Source of the DNA: Polaromonas sp.
Lineage (GTDB): Bacteria; Pseudomonadota; Gammaproteobacteria; Burkholderiales; Burkholderiaceae_C
DNA length: 64,000 nucleotides
Reading direction: 5' to 3'
Assembly: GCF_012927415.1 (NCBI RefSeq)
Contig: NZ_JABBPF010000161.1
Location: forward strand, 30,061 to 94,060
Both the position numbers and the translations under genes were made by a program. The number at the start of each line of letters is the position of its first letter. The first letter of the stretch is position 1. A model generated the notes under the pieces. The model did no database searches. It worked only from the letters and a program-made list of their open reading frames with translations, and was not told the DNA's origin. This document shows, piece by piece, positions 55,354-64,000 of this stretch.

Positions 55354-57285
55354 ATGAAATCATTAGACAGAAAGCAGCTTGACCAGGATCTTTTAATGGG
55401 CAAGGGACGCCGAAATTTCCTCGGCAAGAGCGCCCTGCTGGGATTGACCGGTGCCGGCGTGTCGCTCGGCCTGGCCGGTTGCAAGGACCAGAGCGCGGCC
55501 ACGCCGGCCAGCACTGCCGTGGTCGCAGCACCGGCAACCGGAACCGAAGTGGCACCAGGACAGCTTGATGACTACTATCATTTCTCGAGCGGTGGACATT
55601 CAGGGGAGGCGCGAATTCTGGGACTGCCTTCGGGCCGGACCTTGCGGCGCATCCCGATCTTCAACATTGATCCGATGGTCGGCTGGGGCATTACCAATGA
55701 GTCAAAAGCCATCATGGGCACCAAGCCCGACGGCAGCCTGAAGTACACCACCGGCGACACCCACCACGTCCACGGCAGCTACAAGGATGGCACTTACGAC
55801 GGCCGCTGGTTGTTCACCAATGACAAAATCCATTCCCGTCTGGCGCGAATTCGCATGGACACCATGGAATGCGACAAGATCACCGAGTTGCCCAACGTCA
55901 TGGGCTTCCACGGAATTTTTCCCGACAAGCGTGATCCGGTCGATGCGGCCATCAATTACACGACGCGCGTGTTTTGCGGGCAGGAGTTCCACACGCCACT
56001 GCCCAACGATGGTCGTGACCTGGAAGATCCCAGCAAATGGGGCTGCCTGTTCACCTGCGTCGACGCCGCCACGATGGAGGTGCGCTGGCAGTGCCGCATC
56101 GACGGCAACATGGAACTGGTTGCCACATCGTATGACGGCAAACTCGCGGGCTCGACCAACTACAACACCGAGAACGCCCCGGATCTTGCCGGTATGATGA
56201 AGGCCGAACGCGATGCATGCACGTTTTTCAATATCGAGCGCATCGAAAAGATGGTCAAGGACGGCAAGTTCACCACAATAGGCGCTTCAAAAGTGCCTGT
56301 GGTTGACGGCCGGAAGGCAGCCAACGCAGACCCTAAAACCGCGGTCACCTGCTATGTTCCGCTGGGCAAGAACCCGCATGGTGTAAACGCCTCGCCGGAC
56401 GGCAAATATTTTGTCACCGCCGACAAGCTCTCGCCCACCGCCTCGGTGGTCGAGCTGGCACTGGTTCTTAAATGGTTTGCCGGCGAACTGAAAGAAGAAC
56501 GCGACACAGTGGTGGCCCAGCCCGAGATCGGCCTTGGCCCTTTGCACACCGCTTTTGACGGCAAAGGCAATGCCTACACCTCCCTCTTTCTCGACAGCCA
56601 GGTCGTCAAATGGAATGTTGACCTGGCGATTGCGCAATTCAAAGGTGACAAGGCTGTCAAGGTCGTACTTGACCGGATCGACGTGAACTTCCAGCCCGGC
56701 CACGGCTATTCCTCGATGGGTGAAACCAAGGAGCCCGACGGCAAATACTTCAATTCCGGCAACAAGTTTTCCAAAGACCGCTTCCTGCCGGTTGGTCCCC
56801 TGCACCCCGAGACCGAACAGCTGATCAACATCAGCGGCGCAAAGATGGTGACGGTCGCGGAGCACTCGGCTTATCCGGAACCGCATGACGGCATCATCGT
56901 GCGCCGTGACCTGGTCAAGACACGCCAGATCTACAACATGGATGATTTCCCCAATGCGGTCAAACCGGAAACCGCCGGTATCGAGCGCAAGGGCAACAAG
57001 GTTCATGTGCGGCTGATGTCGCAGGCACCGGCCTTCAGCATGCCGATCATCAAGGTCAAGAAGGGTGATGAGGTGACCATCACTCTGACGAACTACGACA
57101 AAGTCGAGGACCTGACCCATGGCTGTGCGGTGCCGACCTACAACATTTGCTTCATCGTCAATCCACAGGAAACCAAGTCGGTGACGTTCAAGGCCGACCG
57201 GGTCGGTGCTTACTGGATTTATTGCACGCACTTTTGCCATGCACTGCATCTTGAAATGCGCAGTCGCCTGCTGATTGAGGCGTAA
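55354..57285 (+). CDS. nosZ: Nitrous oxide reductase NosZ (clade I, Tat-exported)
   Basis: 643 aa from the ATG after AGGAAAAACCCG. Periplasmic homodimer reducing N2O to N2. Tat signal GRRNFLGKSALLGLTGAG (RRNFLG at 19-24). The N-terminal propeller carries CuZ histidines in DTHHVHGSY (137-140) and later GPLHTAFD, GHGYSSMGE, AEHSAYPEPHD; the C-terminal cupredoxin holds CuA: His in DLTHGCAVPTYN, Cys624, Cys628, His632 and Met635 (CTHFCHALHLEM). At the position where CuA proteins usually have Trp (C-x-W-F-C), this one has His626. It is the first gene of the cluster. Confidence 0.97.
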   Translation: MKSLDRKQLDQDLLMGKGRRNFLGKSALLGLTGAGVSLGLAGCKDQSAATPASTAVVAAPATGTEVAPGQLDDYYHFSSGGHSGEARILGLPSGRTLRRIPIFNIDPMVGWGITNESKAIMGTKPDGSLKYTTGDTHHVHGSYKDGTYDGRWLFTNDKIHSRLARIRMDTMECDKITELPNVMGFHGIFPDKRDPVDAAINYTTRVFCGQEFHTPLPNDGRDLEDPSKWGCLFTCVDAATMEVRWQCRIDGNMELVATSYDGKLAGSTNYNTENAPDLAGMMKAERDACTFFNIERIEKMVKDGKFTTIGASKVPVVDGRKAANADPKTAVTCYVPLGKNPHGVNASPDGKYFVTADKLSPTASVVELALVLKWFAGELKEERDTVVAQPEIGLGPLHTAFDGKGNAYTSLFLDSQVVKWNVDLAIAQFKGDKAVKVVLDRIDVNFQPGHGYSSMGETKEPDGKYFNSGNKFSKDRFLPVGPLHPETEQLINISGAKMVTVAEHSAYPEPHDGIIVRRDLVKTRQIYNMDDFPNAVKPETAGIERKGNKVHVRLMSQAPAFSMPIIKVKKGDEVTITLTNYDKVEDLTHGCAVPTYNICFIVNPQETKSVTFKADRVGAYWIYCTHFCHALHLEMRSRLLIEA

Positions 57286-57379
57286 TTTCACGCTCGGGGC
57301 CATACGGGGGGTGTGCAAGGTGCGCCTTGCATGCCCACCTAAAGCGTTCACCGGAGAGCGCGGTCCGAACTTGGTTTTT

Positions 57380-59596
57380 ATGGAACAACTGGTTTTAGGC
57401 GGGCGCTTGCTGCGCCCCATGCTCATCGTTTTCGCAATCCTGCTCAGCCAGCTGTTCGCCGGCCATGCTGAAGCGACGATTTACGATGCCGAGCTTTCCG
57501 AGCAACTGATGCACGGCGCGGACCTGTGCGCCGCCGCGCCCTGCAGTGACGTGATGCCCTCGGCAAAACGGTTTTCCATGCGCAAGGGCGCACCCAATTA
57601 TGTCGAGGCCTACGCCGACGAAGGCGACAAGACGCGTCTGGTCGGCTATGTTTTCCTGTCTACCGACGTGGTTGACATTCCGGCCTACTCCGGCAAGCCT
57701 GTCGTCACCCTGATCGGCATGGACACCCAGGGAATAATCACCGGGGTTCGCGTTCTCAAGCATTCAGAGCCCATCCTGCTGGCAGGCATACCCGAATCCG
57801 CACTGCTCAAATTTATTGACCAGTATGTGGGCAAGACGGCCACCTCCAAGCTGATCATCGGCCGCGACCGGGAGGAGGATGGGGCCATTGGCCTGGATGC
57901 CATCAGCGGCGCAACCGTCACGGCCATTGCCGAGAACCAGGTCATCTCACGCAGCGCCTACGAGATCGGCAAACAGGTCGGCATCATCAAAAGCACGCCG
58001 AGGCCGGCCGCGCGCTTCACGGCCCTCAAGGATGAGCTGAACTGGGCCGGCTTGCTGAAAGAGGGCAGCGTGCAGCACCTGGTGGTACCTGCATCCGAAA
58101 TGGGTCTGGCAGATCAGTCAAAGCCGTATATGGATCTGTATTTTGGCTACCTGAACGTGCCGGCAATCGGCTACAGCTTGTTGGGCGAGCACAGCTATAA
58201 GCGCCTGATGCAGGATCTGAAACCGGACGAGCACGCTATTTTCATCATTGGAAGCGGGCAGGAAACTTTCAAGGGCTCGGGCTATGTGCGCGGCGGAATC
58301 TATGACCGCGTGCAGGTGCGGCAGGACCCGGTGACCTTTACCTTTCGCGACACCGACTACCTCAATCTCTATCATCTGCAACCGGCGGATGTGCCAGGTT
58401 TTAAAGAGTCGGCAATTTTCATCATTCGCTCGCCCAGTTTCAATCCGGCCTGGCCATGGCAGCTGACCGTGCTCGCCAACAAGGCCAACGCATCGGGCAA
58501 CGGAAAAACCTTTGTTCATTTTGACCAGGAGTTCTGGCTGCCCGCGCGTTATCTTGAGGGCGGTCGCCCGCAGGTCGATCGCCCTCAAGCGGCCTGGAAA
58601 TCGATCTGGAAAAACCAGAAGCTTGAAATCAGCCTGTTTATCCTGATCCTCGGAGCGACCGCGTTGCTGTATGCGCTGCGCGACAAACTGGTTCGCAGGT
58701 CCACTCGCAAAAACAAGCCCTGGACAGCGGTGCCGCACCATCTGCTCTGGATTGCCAGCGTGGGCTATCTGGGTTTTTATCTCAAGGCGCAGCCCAGCAT
58801 CACCCAGGTGATGACCTGGTTCCACTCGATGCTGAATCAGTGGAAGTGGGAGCTCTTCCTGTCAGACCCGTTTATCTTCATTTTCTGGCTGTTCATCGTG
58901 GTCACCGTGCTGGTTTGGGGCCGTGGCGTATTTTGTGGCTGGCTATGCCCCTTCGGATCGCTGCAACAACTGGCACACAGTGCCGGCAAATGGTTGGGAC
59001 TGAAGCGCCTGCAAGGCCTGCTGCCCAAGCCGTTGCATGACAAGCTAAAGTGGATCAAATACGCCGTGTTTTTTATCCTGCTCGGCGTGTCTTTTTACTC
59101 CATGGAGACGGCCGAGAAGCTGGCGGAAATAGAGCCCTTCAAGACGACTTTCATCGTCGGGGTATGGAACCGGACATGGCCCTTCTGGCTGTTTATCGGA
59201 GGCATTCTCGGCTGGTCTTTTTTCAGCGAACGCCCCTATTGCAAATATATTTGCCCACTGGGCGCCGGTCTGGCGATCCCCGGAAAGTTTCCTCTTTTCA
59301 GACTCAAACGCAAGGCCGAATGTCAGACCTGCCATGCGTGTGCCGCCGGATGCGGCTCGCATGCCATTGATTCAGCCGGCAAGATCGACCCGATGGAATG
59401 CATGCTCTGCCTGGATTGCATGGTTCTGTATTACGACGATCACGCCTGCCCGCCGCTGGTCAAGGAACGCAAGAAGCGCGAGACATCAGGCCTGCCGCTG
59501 ACCCCCATCAATGCCGGCGGCTACTTCATCTCGCTTGACAGCGTGCGCCGCAATCTGGCCGAAAAGACAGCAGAACTGGCTGACAAGCAGACCTAA
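57380..59596 (+). CDS. nosR: NosR, membrane flavo-iron-sulfur protein for N2O reduction
   Basis: 738 aa from MEQLVLGGRLLRPMLIVFAILLSQLFAGHAEA, 35 codons inside the track ORF, because this ATG starts a signal/membrane helix. Periplasmic FMN-binding domain (about 90-200, with DGAIGLDAISGATVTAI, the flavin-Thr motif SGAT), further periplasmic segment, then about six membrane helices. Cys motifs CGWLCPFG (519) and CKYICPLG (621) flank them, and two [4Fe-4S] sites follow (CQTCHACAAGC at 648, CMLCLDC at 674). It feeds electrons to NosZ and maintains it. Located after nosZ rather than before. Confidence 0.95.
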   Translation: MEQLVLGGRLLRPMLIVFAILLSQLFAGHAEATIYDAELSEQLMHGADLCAAAPCSDVMPSAKRFSMRKGAPNYVEAYADEGDKTRLVGYVFLSTDVVDIPAYSGKPVVTLIGMDTQGIITGVRVLKHSEPILLAGIPESALLKFIDQYVGKTATSKLIIGRDREEDGAIGLDAISGATVTAIAENQVISRSAYEIGKQVGIIKSTPRPAARFTALKDELNWAGLLKEGSVQHLVVPASEMGLADQSKPYMDLYFGYLNVPAIGYSLLGEHSYKRLMQDLKPDEHAIFIIGSGQETFKGSGYVRGGIYDRVQVRQDPVTFTFRDTDYLNLYHLQPADVPGFKESAIFIIRSPSFNPAWPWQLTVLANKANASGNGKTFVHFDQEFWLPARYLEGGRPQVDRPQAAWKSIWKNQKLEISLFILILGATALLYALRDKLVRRSTRKNKPWTAVPHHLLWIASVGYLGFYLKAQPSITQVMTWFHSMLNQWKWELFLSDPFIFIFWLFIVVTVLVWGRGVFCGWLCPFGSLQQLAHSAGKWLGLKRLQGLLPKPLHDKLKWIKYAVFFILLGVSFYSMETAEKLAEIEPFKTTFIVGVWNRTWPFWLFIGGILGWSFFSERPYCKYICPLGAGLAIPGKFPLFRLKRKAECQTCHACAAGCGSHAIDSAGKIDPMECMLCLDCMVLYYDDHACPPLVKERKKRETSGLPLTPINAGGYFISLDSVRRNLAEKTAELADKQT

Positions 59597-59612
59597 TACG
59601 GTGAACAGGCCC

Positions 59613-60890
59613 ATGTCTTTACCAATGTCATTTCAGGATCTGCTCAAAGCCGGATTGCTGGCAGCATGCCTAGCCTTGTCGGTCGCTGCGGCGCAAGGCG
59701 CTGTGGTAGCGGTCCAACCCGGCCAGTCAATCGCCGATGCGATTCGCGGGGCGCGGCCTGGCGATACGGTGCAGGTGGCGCGCGGCTTTTACGCTGAGAA
59801 TCTGCTCATCGACAAGCCCATCACGCTACAAGGTGTCGACCGGCCAACCATCAGCGCCCAGGGCATTGGCGATGTGATACGGGTCAGCTCGCCAGATGTG
59901 CAGATCCAGGGCTTCATCGTGCGCGACAGCGGAATCGACCTCGGTGCTCAAAACTCCGGCATCTTTTTCCAGCCTGGCTCAGACCGTGCCGTGGTCAGCG
60001 ATTGCACTTTGGTCTACAACCTGTTCGGCGTCTGGCTGGAGCAGTCCAGGGATGCACGCGTGGTCGGCAATGTCATTACCGGCAAGCGCGATCTGCTGTC
60101 TGCGGCGCGCGGCAATGGCATCCAGGTCTTCAACATGAACGGTGTGCAGATTCTCGACAACAACATCAGTTTTACGCGCGACGGCATTTATGTCGACGTC
60201 TCGAGCAACGCCCTGTTTCGCGGCAACAAGATTCATCATCTGCGTTACGGCACGCACTACATGAACACAAATCACAGCATCTGGGAAAACAACGAGTCTT
60301 ACCTCAATCGCGGCGGGCTGGCGTTGATGGAAGTGCGCGATCTGACGGTACGCAACAACCTTGCCTGGGGCAATACAGACCACGGCATCATGCTCCGCAC
60401 CATTCAGGACTCTGTGATTGAAAACAATGTCGTCGCAGGAAACGGGCGCGGTCTTTTTATTTACGACGCGGAGTACAACATCGTCCGGGCCAACCTGGTT
60501 ATCGGAAATCGCGTTGGCATCCATCTGACTGCAGGCTCGGGCAACAACAAGGTTGATGGCAACGACTTTATCAACAACCAGGAGCAGGTCAAATACGTGG
60601 CCGCGCGCGATGTTGAATGGGGCCGCAGCAAGGGCAACTACTGGAGCAATTACAACGGCTGGGACCAGAACGCCGACGGCATCGGTGACATGCCCTATGA
60701 AGCGAACGATGTGGTTGACCGCCTCAACTGGCAGTACCCGCTGCTCAAGCTCCTGCTGTCGAGCCCTTCGATACAGACCCTGCGTTTTGTCGCCCGCCAG
60801 TTTCCGGTCCTGCGCGCGCCCAGCATTGTGGACAAGAGCCCCCGGATGCAGCCTTCGCACCAGGACTGGCGGCGCTGGAGCGGAAAATGA
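59613..60890 (+). CDS. nosD: NosD, periplasmic copper-site maturation protein
   Basis: 425 aa from MSLPMSFQDLLKAGLLAACLALSVAAAQGA (signal peptide). Right-handed parallel beta-helix of CASH repeats (NGIQVFNMNGVQILDNNISFTRDGIYVDVSSNALFRGN, GIMLRTIQDSVIENNVVAGNGRGLFIYDAE), ending with KGNYWSNYNGWDQNADGIGD. Needed with NosF and NosY to assemble the CuZ [4Cu:2S] site. 16 bp after nosR; ATGA overlap with nosF. Confidence 0.95.
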   Translation: MSLPMSFQDLLKAGLLAACLALSVAAAQGAVVAVQPGQSIADAIRGARPGDTVQVARGFYAENLLIDKPITLQGVDRPTISAQGIGDVIRVSSPDVQIQGFIVRDSGIDLGAQNSGIFFQPGSDRAVVSDCTLVYNLFGVWLEQSRDARVVGNVITGKRDLLSAARGNGIQVFNMNGVQILDNNISFTRDGIYVDVSSNALFRGNKIHHLRYGTHYMNTNHSIWENNESYLNRGGLALMEVRDLTVRNNLAWGNTDHGIMLRTIQDSVIENNVVAGNGRGLFIYDAEYNIVRANLVIGNRVGIHLTAGSGNNKVDGNDFINNQEQVKYVAARDVEWGRSKGNYWSNYNGWDQNADGIGDMPYEANDVVDRLNWQYPLLKLLLSSPSIQTLRFVARQFPVLRAPSIVDKSPRMQPSHQDWRRWSGK

Positions 60891-61819
60891 AAAGCATGCG
60901 TGTGATCGAAGTCTCGTCTCTTACCCGGCGCTATGGGGAAATCACTGCGGTTGACGACATCAGCCTGTCGGTAGCGCAAGGCGAGATGTTCGGCCTGATC
61001 GGGCCCAATGGTGCCGGCAAAAGCACCCTGTTCAAGTTGATGTTGGGGCTGATCGCTCCCAGCTCGGGCGAGGTACGGCTGCACGGCGTGCTGATCGATG
61101 GCCCCGAGTTCAGAACAGTGCGCCGCCGCATCGGCTATCTGCCAGAGAGCTTTGTGACTTACGACAACTTGACGGGACTGGAAGTATTGAGGCTTTTTGC
61201 TGACTTCAAACAGGTCCCGCGCAGCAGCTGTGCCGCGCTGCTGGCACGTGTCGGTCTGCAGGAAGCTGCAGGACGGCGGGTCAGCGCCTATTCCAAAGGC
61301 ATGCGCCAGCGGCTCGGCTTTGCACAAGTGCTGCTGGGCAAACCGGACCTGATTTTTCTGGATGAACCAACCAACGGCCTTGACCCCCAGGGCATTCACG
61401 ACTTCTACGAAATTCTGCGGCAGGTGCAGGCTGATGGCGCAACCGTCATCCTCACATCGCACATCCTCGCCGAGATCCAGGAACGGGTTGACCGACTGTT
61501 GATTTTGCAAAACGGGCGCATTGCCGCCCAGGGAACGCTGGCGCAACTGCGCACCCAGCGCATCATGCCCTCGGTCATTGAGGTGACGCTGCTCCCGGAG
61601 CGGCAGGCACGCGTACAGAACGAATTGGCGCACATCGCGGGCGTGCAGATGACGGTCAGTGGCAGTCTGGCGCGCATCTCGTGTTCACCGGCAGAAAAGG
61701 TCGCGGTGCTGGAACTGCTTTTTGCGCACAACGGCACGGTTCAGCAAATCGCCATCCATGAGCCGTCGCTGGAAGATCTGTTCCTGGGTTACGGAGGGCA
61801 GCATGTTGATGGGAATTGA
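60887..61819 (+). CDS. nosF: NosF, ABC-transporter ATPase of the NosDFY system
   Basis: 310 aa. Walker A GPNGAGKST (39-47), signature YSKGMRQRLGFAQ, Walker B LIFLDEPTNGLDPQG, switch His in TSHILAE. ATP-powered partner of NosY that drives sulfur and copper delivery for CuZ. Translation is coupled to nosD and its end overlaps nosY by 17 bp. Confidence 0.95.
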   Translation: MKSMRVIEVSSLTRRYGEITAVDDISLSVAQGEMFGLIGPNGAGKSTLFKLMLGLIAPSSGEVRLHGVLIDGPEFRTVRRRIGYLPESFVTYDNLTGLEVLRLFADFKQVPRSSCAALLARVGLQEAAGRRVSAYSKGMRQRLGFAQVLLGKPDLIFLDEPTNGLDPQGIHDFYEILRQVQADGATVILTSHILAEIQERVDRLLILQNGRIAAQGTLAQLRTQRIMPSVIEVTLLPERQARVQNELAHIAGVQMTVSGSLARISCSPAEKVAVLELLFAHNGTVQQIAIHEPSLEDLFLGYGGQHVDGN

Positions 61820-62627
61820 ATGGGCACAGGTCGGCGTCATGGCCGGCAAGGAATGGCGGGAGCGCATCCGCAACTGGTGGGTGCTGGCAGTGGCCCTGAT
61901 TTTTGCGCTGTTTGCGCTCGCCATCGCCTATTTCGGTACGGCGCAGCAAGGCACTGTCGGCTTTCACGGCATAGACATTACCGTGGCCAGTCTGGTCAGT
62001 CTGGTCATCTATCTGGTACCGCTGATCGCCATGATCCTTGGCTATGACGCCATCGTCGGAGAGAGAGAACGCGGCTCGCTTGAATTGCTGTTGTCGATGC
62101 CGATCACCCGTTTTGAAATCCTGCTGGGAAAATATCTGGGTTTGTCAGCCGCCCTGGCCTGCGCCACGGCCGTGGGATTTGGCGCAGGATTGCTGCCACT
62201 GGCCGGCCAGTTGGGTCTGCGTGACCTTTACCACTACGCAGGCTTTGTTTTCTCAGCGATTTTGATGGGCATGGCTTTTCTCAGTCTGTCGCTTTGGCTG
62301 TCGGTGATTGCGCCCGACCGCATGCGTGCCAGCGGCATGGCGATTGCCACCTGGTTCTTTTTTGTACTGGTTTTCGATCTGCTGCTGATGGGCATGCTCG
62401 TCGTCAGCAAGGGAAACCTGGGCAGCACCGTTTTTGCCAGCTTGCTCATGCTCAACCCGGCAGATGTCTTTCGCCTGCTGAACATATTCAGTTCGCAGCA
62501 AGTGCAAACCATGTACGGCCTTGCAACCGTGATGCCCGACGGACTGACCAACCCGCTAGTTCTTCTGGGCATCATGCTGGGCTGGATCATCGTGCCATTT
62601 CTGGCCGCCAACTGGAGATTCAAGTGA
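61803..62627 (+). CDS. nosY: NosY, ABC-transporter permease for CuZ assembly
   Basis: 274 aa from the ATG at 61803 after GGAGG; the track ORF starts within nosF. Six membrane helices, with VAGKEWRERIRNWWVL-type ABC2 start, GYDAIVGERERGSLELLLSMPITRFEILLGKYLG and C-terminal GIMLGWIIVPFLAANWRF. Type-V exporter partner of NosF. Confidence 0.95.
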   Translation: MLMGIEWAQVGVMAGKEWRERIRNWWVLAVALIFALFALAIAYFGTAQQGTVGFHGIDITVASLVSLVIYLVPLIAMILGYDAIVGERERGSLELLLSMPITRFEILLGKYLGLSAALACATAVGFGAGLLPLAGQLGLRDLYHYAGFVFSAILMGMAFLSLSLWLSVIAPDRMRASGMAIATWFFFVLVFDLLLMGMLVVSKGNLGSTVFASLLMLNPADVFRLLNIFSSQQVQTMYGLATVMPDGLTNPLVLLGIMLGWIIVPFLAANWRFK

Positions 62628-63172
62628 AAGCGACGAACCCCGGCAGACGACAGTGCCTGCACAGCACTTTTAAATGGGGCAGCGGCTGGCTGCTGCTGAC
62701 CCTGCTGCCTGCCTGTAAGCGCGCCGTACAACAGGCCGGGGCGCAGGAACCCGGCAGTGAGACGACCTGCGTGCTGGACGGCATGGTGCTGAAAGACTTC
62801 CCTGGGCCGAAGGCGCAAATTCACTACGCCGAAGGTGCACCCGATTTTTATTGTGACCTGATCGAGCTGTTTGCCGAGCTGCTGGCGCCCGAGCAAAAAC
62901 GCGCGCCCGCTGCCGTATTTGTTCAGGACATGGCCAAGACCGACTGGGATCACCCGGTGGCCAACTGGATCGATGCCAAAACGGCCTTTTACGTCACGGG
63001 TAGCCGCAAGCGCGGCTCCATGGGACCGACCTTCGGCTCATTCGCCAGCATGCAGGACGCAGAAAAGTTTTCGCAGAAGGAGGGAGGCAAAGTGATGCGC
63101 TTCGATCAGATTACGCCGGCCATGGTCAACCTGACCGGCGGTGTGGTGAACGACACCTCGATGTCGCGGTGA
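62624..63172 (+). CDS. nosL: NosL, copper lipoprotein chaperone
   Basis: 182 aa from a GTG at 62624 that overlaps the nosY stop (GTGA). Lipobox LLPAC. Copper-binding domain: CVLDGMVLKDFPGPKAQIHYAEGAPDFYCDLIELF, in which the MxxCGM-like Cys/Met residues appear as C-V-L-D-G-M with FYCDL; AAVFVQDMAKTDW and SRKRGSMGPTFGSFASMQDAEKFSQKEGG match NosL. Delivers Cu(I) to NosZ for the CuZ site. Confidence 0.92.
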   Translation: MKATNPGRRQCLHSTFKWGSGWLLLTLLPACKRAVQQAGAQEPGSETTCVLDGMVLKDFPGPKAQIHYAEGAPDFYCDLIELFAELLAPEQKRAPAAVFVQDMAKTDWDHPVANWIDAKTAFYVTGSRKRGSMGPTFGSFASMQDAEKFSQKEGGKVMRFDQITPAMVNLTGGVVNDTSMSR

Positions 63173-63205
63173 CCTGGCTCCCTGAAACAGGAACGGATCC
63201 ACACC

Positions 63206-63901
63206 ATGGACACAACGATGACCGCAGACATGGAAACAGAAGCGCTGCAGGCGCTGTTCGCCGAAACCAACTACCGCCTGCGGGAATCACGCAAAGCGGT
63301 ATTGCAACATTACGGTGTCGGCACCGAAGCAGATTTGCTGACGAAAATCGAGCTGGCTTCGGTCGCCGAACACCCGGCTTACGAGCTTTACCTGAGCGCG
63401 CTGATTCTTGAACAGACCCGTATGCAGATACGCGCGGAATTGTTGGCACAGCTGTCCGGCGGGGCCCCGCAAGAGCGCCCTTCGATCAGCGTGCATCTCG
63501 GGCTCAAGGAGCAGCTTGACGCGCACTACGGATCCCGTCTTCTTGAACCGGTACGAATGGCACAGGATGCCCTGATGATGTCCTTTGACACCGGGCTGGT
63601 CGTGGAAGTGCGCTATTTCAGCAGGCAGGAATATTCGATCATGTGGACCTTCGGTGATGCTCTTCTGCGTATCGATACCGCACCTACGCATCCCGACTGC
63701 GCAACCTTTCCCCACCACCTGCATCGGGGAGAAAGCGCGGCTGTCGATGACCCTGCGACATCGCCTGACACGGACTGCTGGTTTCACCTGTCCGGGTTGC
63801 TGAAGCGGCTGCTGCAAGATCCACTACTTGGCGCGCTTGAGGCTTCGTCTGCGTCAAGACAAAACGCAACAGAGTGCTGTGCCGCTGCTTCAAATGAATG
63901 A
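63206..63901 (+). CDS. Unknown 231-aa protein with TumE-like C-terminus
   Basis: Downstream of nosL by 33 bp, same strand. N-terminal helical region (ALQALFAETNYRLRESRKAVLQHYG; HPAYELYLSALILEQTRMQIRAEL) and a C-terminal alpha+beta domain with ALLRIDTAPTHPD followed by TFPHHLHRGES, resembling the TumE/DUF6516 toxin fold (R-x-D-x-A-P-x-H-P...F-P-H-H-x-H) as I remember it. No signal peptide. If the similarity holds, toxin-like and helical parts are fused in one chain. Function within the nos cluster is unknown. Confidence 0.55.
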   Translation: MDTTMTADMETEALQALFAETNYRLRESRKAVLQHYGVGTEADLLTKIELASVAEHPAYELYLSALILEQTRMQIRAELLAQLSGGAPQERPSISVHLGLKEQLDAHYGSRLLEPVRMAQDALMMSFDTGLVVEVRYFSRQEYSIMWTFGDALLRIDTAPTHPDCATFPHHLHRGESAAVDDPATSPDTDCWFHLSGLLKRLLQDPLLGALEASSASRQNATECCAAASNE

Positions 63902-63931
63902 GCAAAGCGCGGATTTCATCCGGCGCTTTGC
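63902..63931 (+). terminator. Hairpin after the 231-aa gene
   Basis: Stem GCAAAGCGC with GCGCTTTGC and a 12-nt loop; a T7 run follows only 22 bp later, so termination is uncertain. It separates this gene from the next. Confidence 0.45.
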
Positions 63932-63979
63932 CGGCAGTGCGTTAGTCCCTGACTCCCTTTTTTTCAACCCGAGAGGAAC

Positions 63980-64000
63980 ATGATCATGAATGCTTACCAA
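63980..64000 (+). CDS. Start of a gene cut by the window end
   Basis: ATG ATC ATG AAT GCT TAC CAA after GAGAGGAAC (ribosome site). Only seven codons are visible, and a second ATG two codons later is possible. No identification is possible. Confidence 0.6.

Noticed and set aside
56287-57426. 379-aa minus-strand ORF over nosZ
   Set aside because: Antisense to the conserved CuA region of NosZ; His/Asp-rich shadow translation.

Overview
The window comes from a high-GC betaproteobacterium, most likely a Comamonadaceae member close to Polaromonas or Rhodoferax. I infer this from gene content and order (yggS divergent from pilT-pilU, rsmI/yraN/SIS/BON synteny, dat-ybeD-lipB-lipA, a short PutA with a divergent Lrp regulator), from the protein sequences and from the dispersed repeats. 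No rRNA, integrase, transposase or CRISPR array was seen. The region reads as ordinary chromosome carrying an unusual load of short dispersed repeats.

Layout. 1-8.4 kb: a probable exopolysaccharide locus with a processive GT2 glycosyltransferase cut by the window edge (absent from the ORF track), an exported polysaccharide deacetylase and UDP-GlcNAc 2-epimerase, followed by a PAS-GGDEF-EAL protein. 8.4-12 kb: proline catabolism (putA and a divergent Lrp-type regulator). 12.2-16 kb: yggS and the twitching motors pilT and pilU with a cyclic-nucleotide-binding protein between them. 16-21.4 kb: a 3-hydroxyisobutyrate dehydrogenase-type enzyme, the conserved BON lipoprotein/SIS/YraN/RsmI group, a Bcr-type exporter and a BamE-like lipoprotein. 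21.4-26 kb: a nitric-oxide-stress Fe-S repair protein with an NsrR-like box, a Usp protein, an EthD protein, a HiPIP, tRNA-Arg(CCG) and a membrane-anchored di-heme cytochrome c. 26-30.3 kb: a YheT hydrolase and small conserved proteins, then LemA with two TPM proteins. 30.4-36.8 kb: the four-gene ligase-associated DNA repair operon (exonuclease, ATP-dependent ligase, Lhr-type helicase, PdeM phosphoesterase). 37.5-44.9 kb: the complete F1Fo ATP synthase operon atpIBEFHAGDC. 45-50 kb: a CopD-like membrane protein, D-amino-acid transaminase, YbeD, LipB, LipA and an EamA transporter. 50.2-54.8 kb: a permease-less PTS (EIIA-Man, HPr, EI) with an MFS transporter and a lipoprotein. 55.3 kb to the end: a nitrous oxide reductase cluster ordered nosZ-R-D-F-Y-L, an unfamiliar 231-aa gene and the first codons of another gene.

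How it fits together: the organism respires with ATP synthase, soluble HiPIP and c-type electron carriers and can use N2O as terminal acceptor. Two matching palindromes, one before the RIC/YtfE gene and one in the intergenic region before nosZ, suggest a shared nitric-oxide-sensing regulator (NsrR type).

The most unusual signal is two families of dispersed repeats. Family A is a strict 17-bp palindrome of the type GCTATT-n5-AATAGC. Four copies lie inside genes (two in putA, one in the helicase, one in yggS), all in the same codon phase and read as Ala-Ile-x-x-(Ile/Ala)-Ala. A fifth, read in another phase, supplies the TAG stop of its gene. Family B is a GC-rich hairpin unit found in tandem between genes and also, in frame, inside putA and the helicase. 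They resemble in principle the protein-coding palindromic elements known from Rickettsia.
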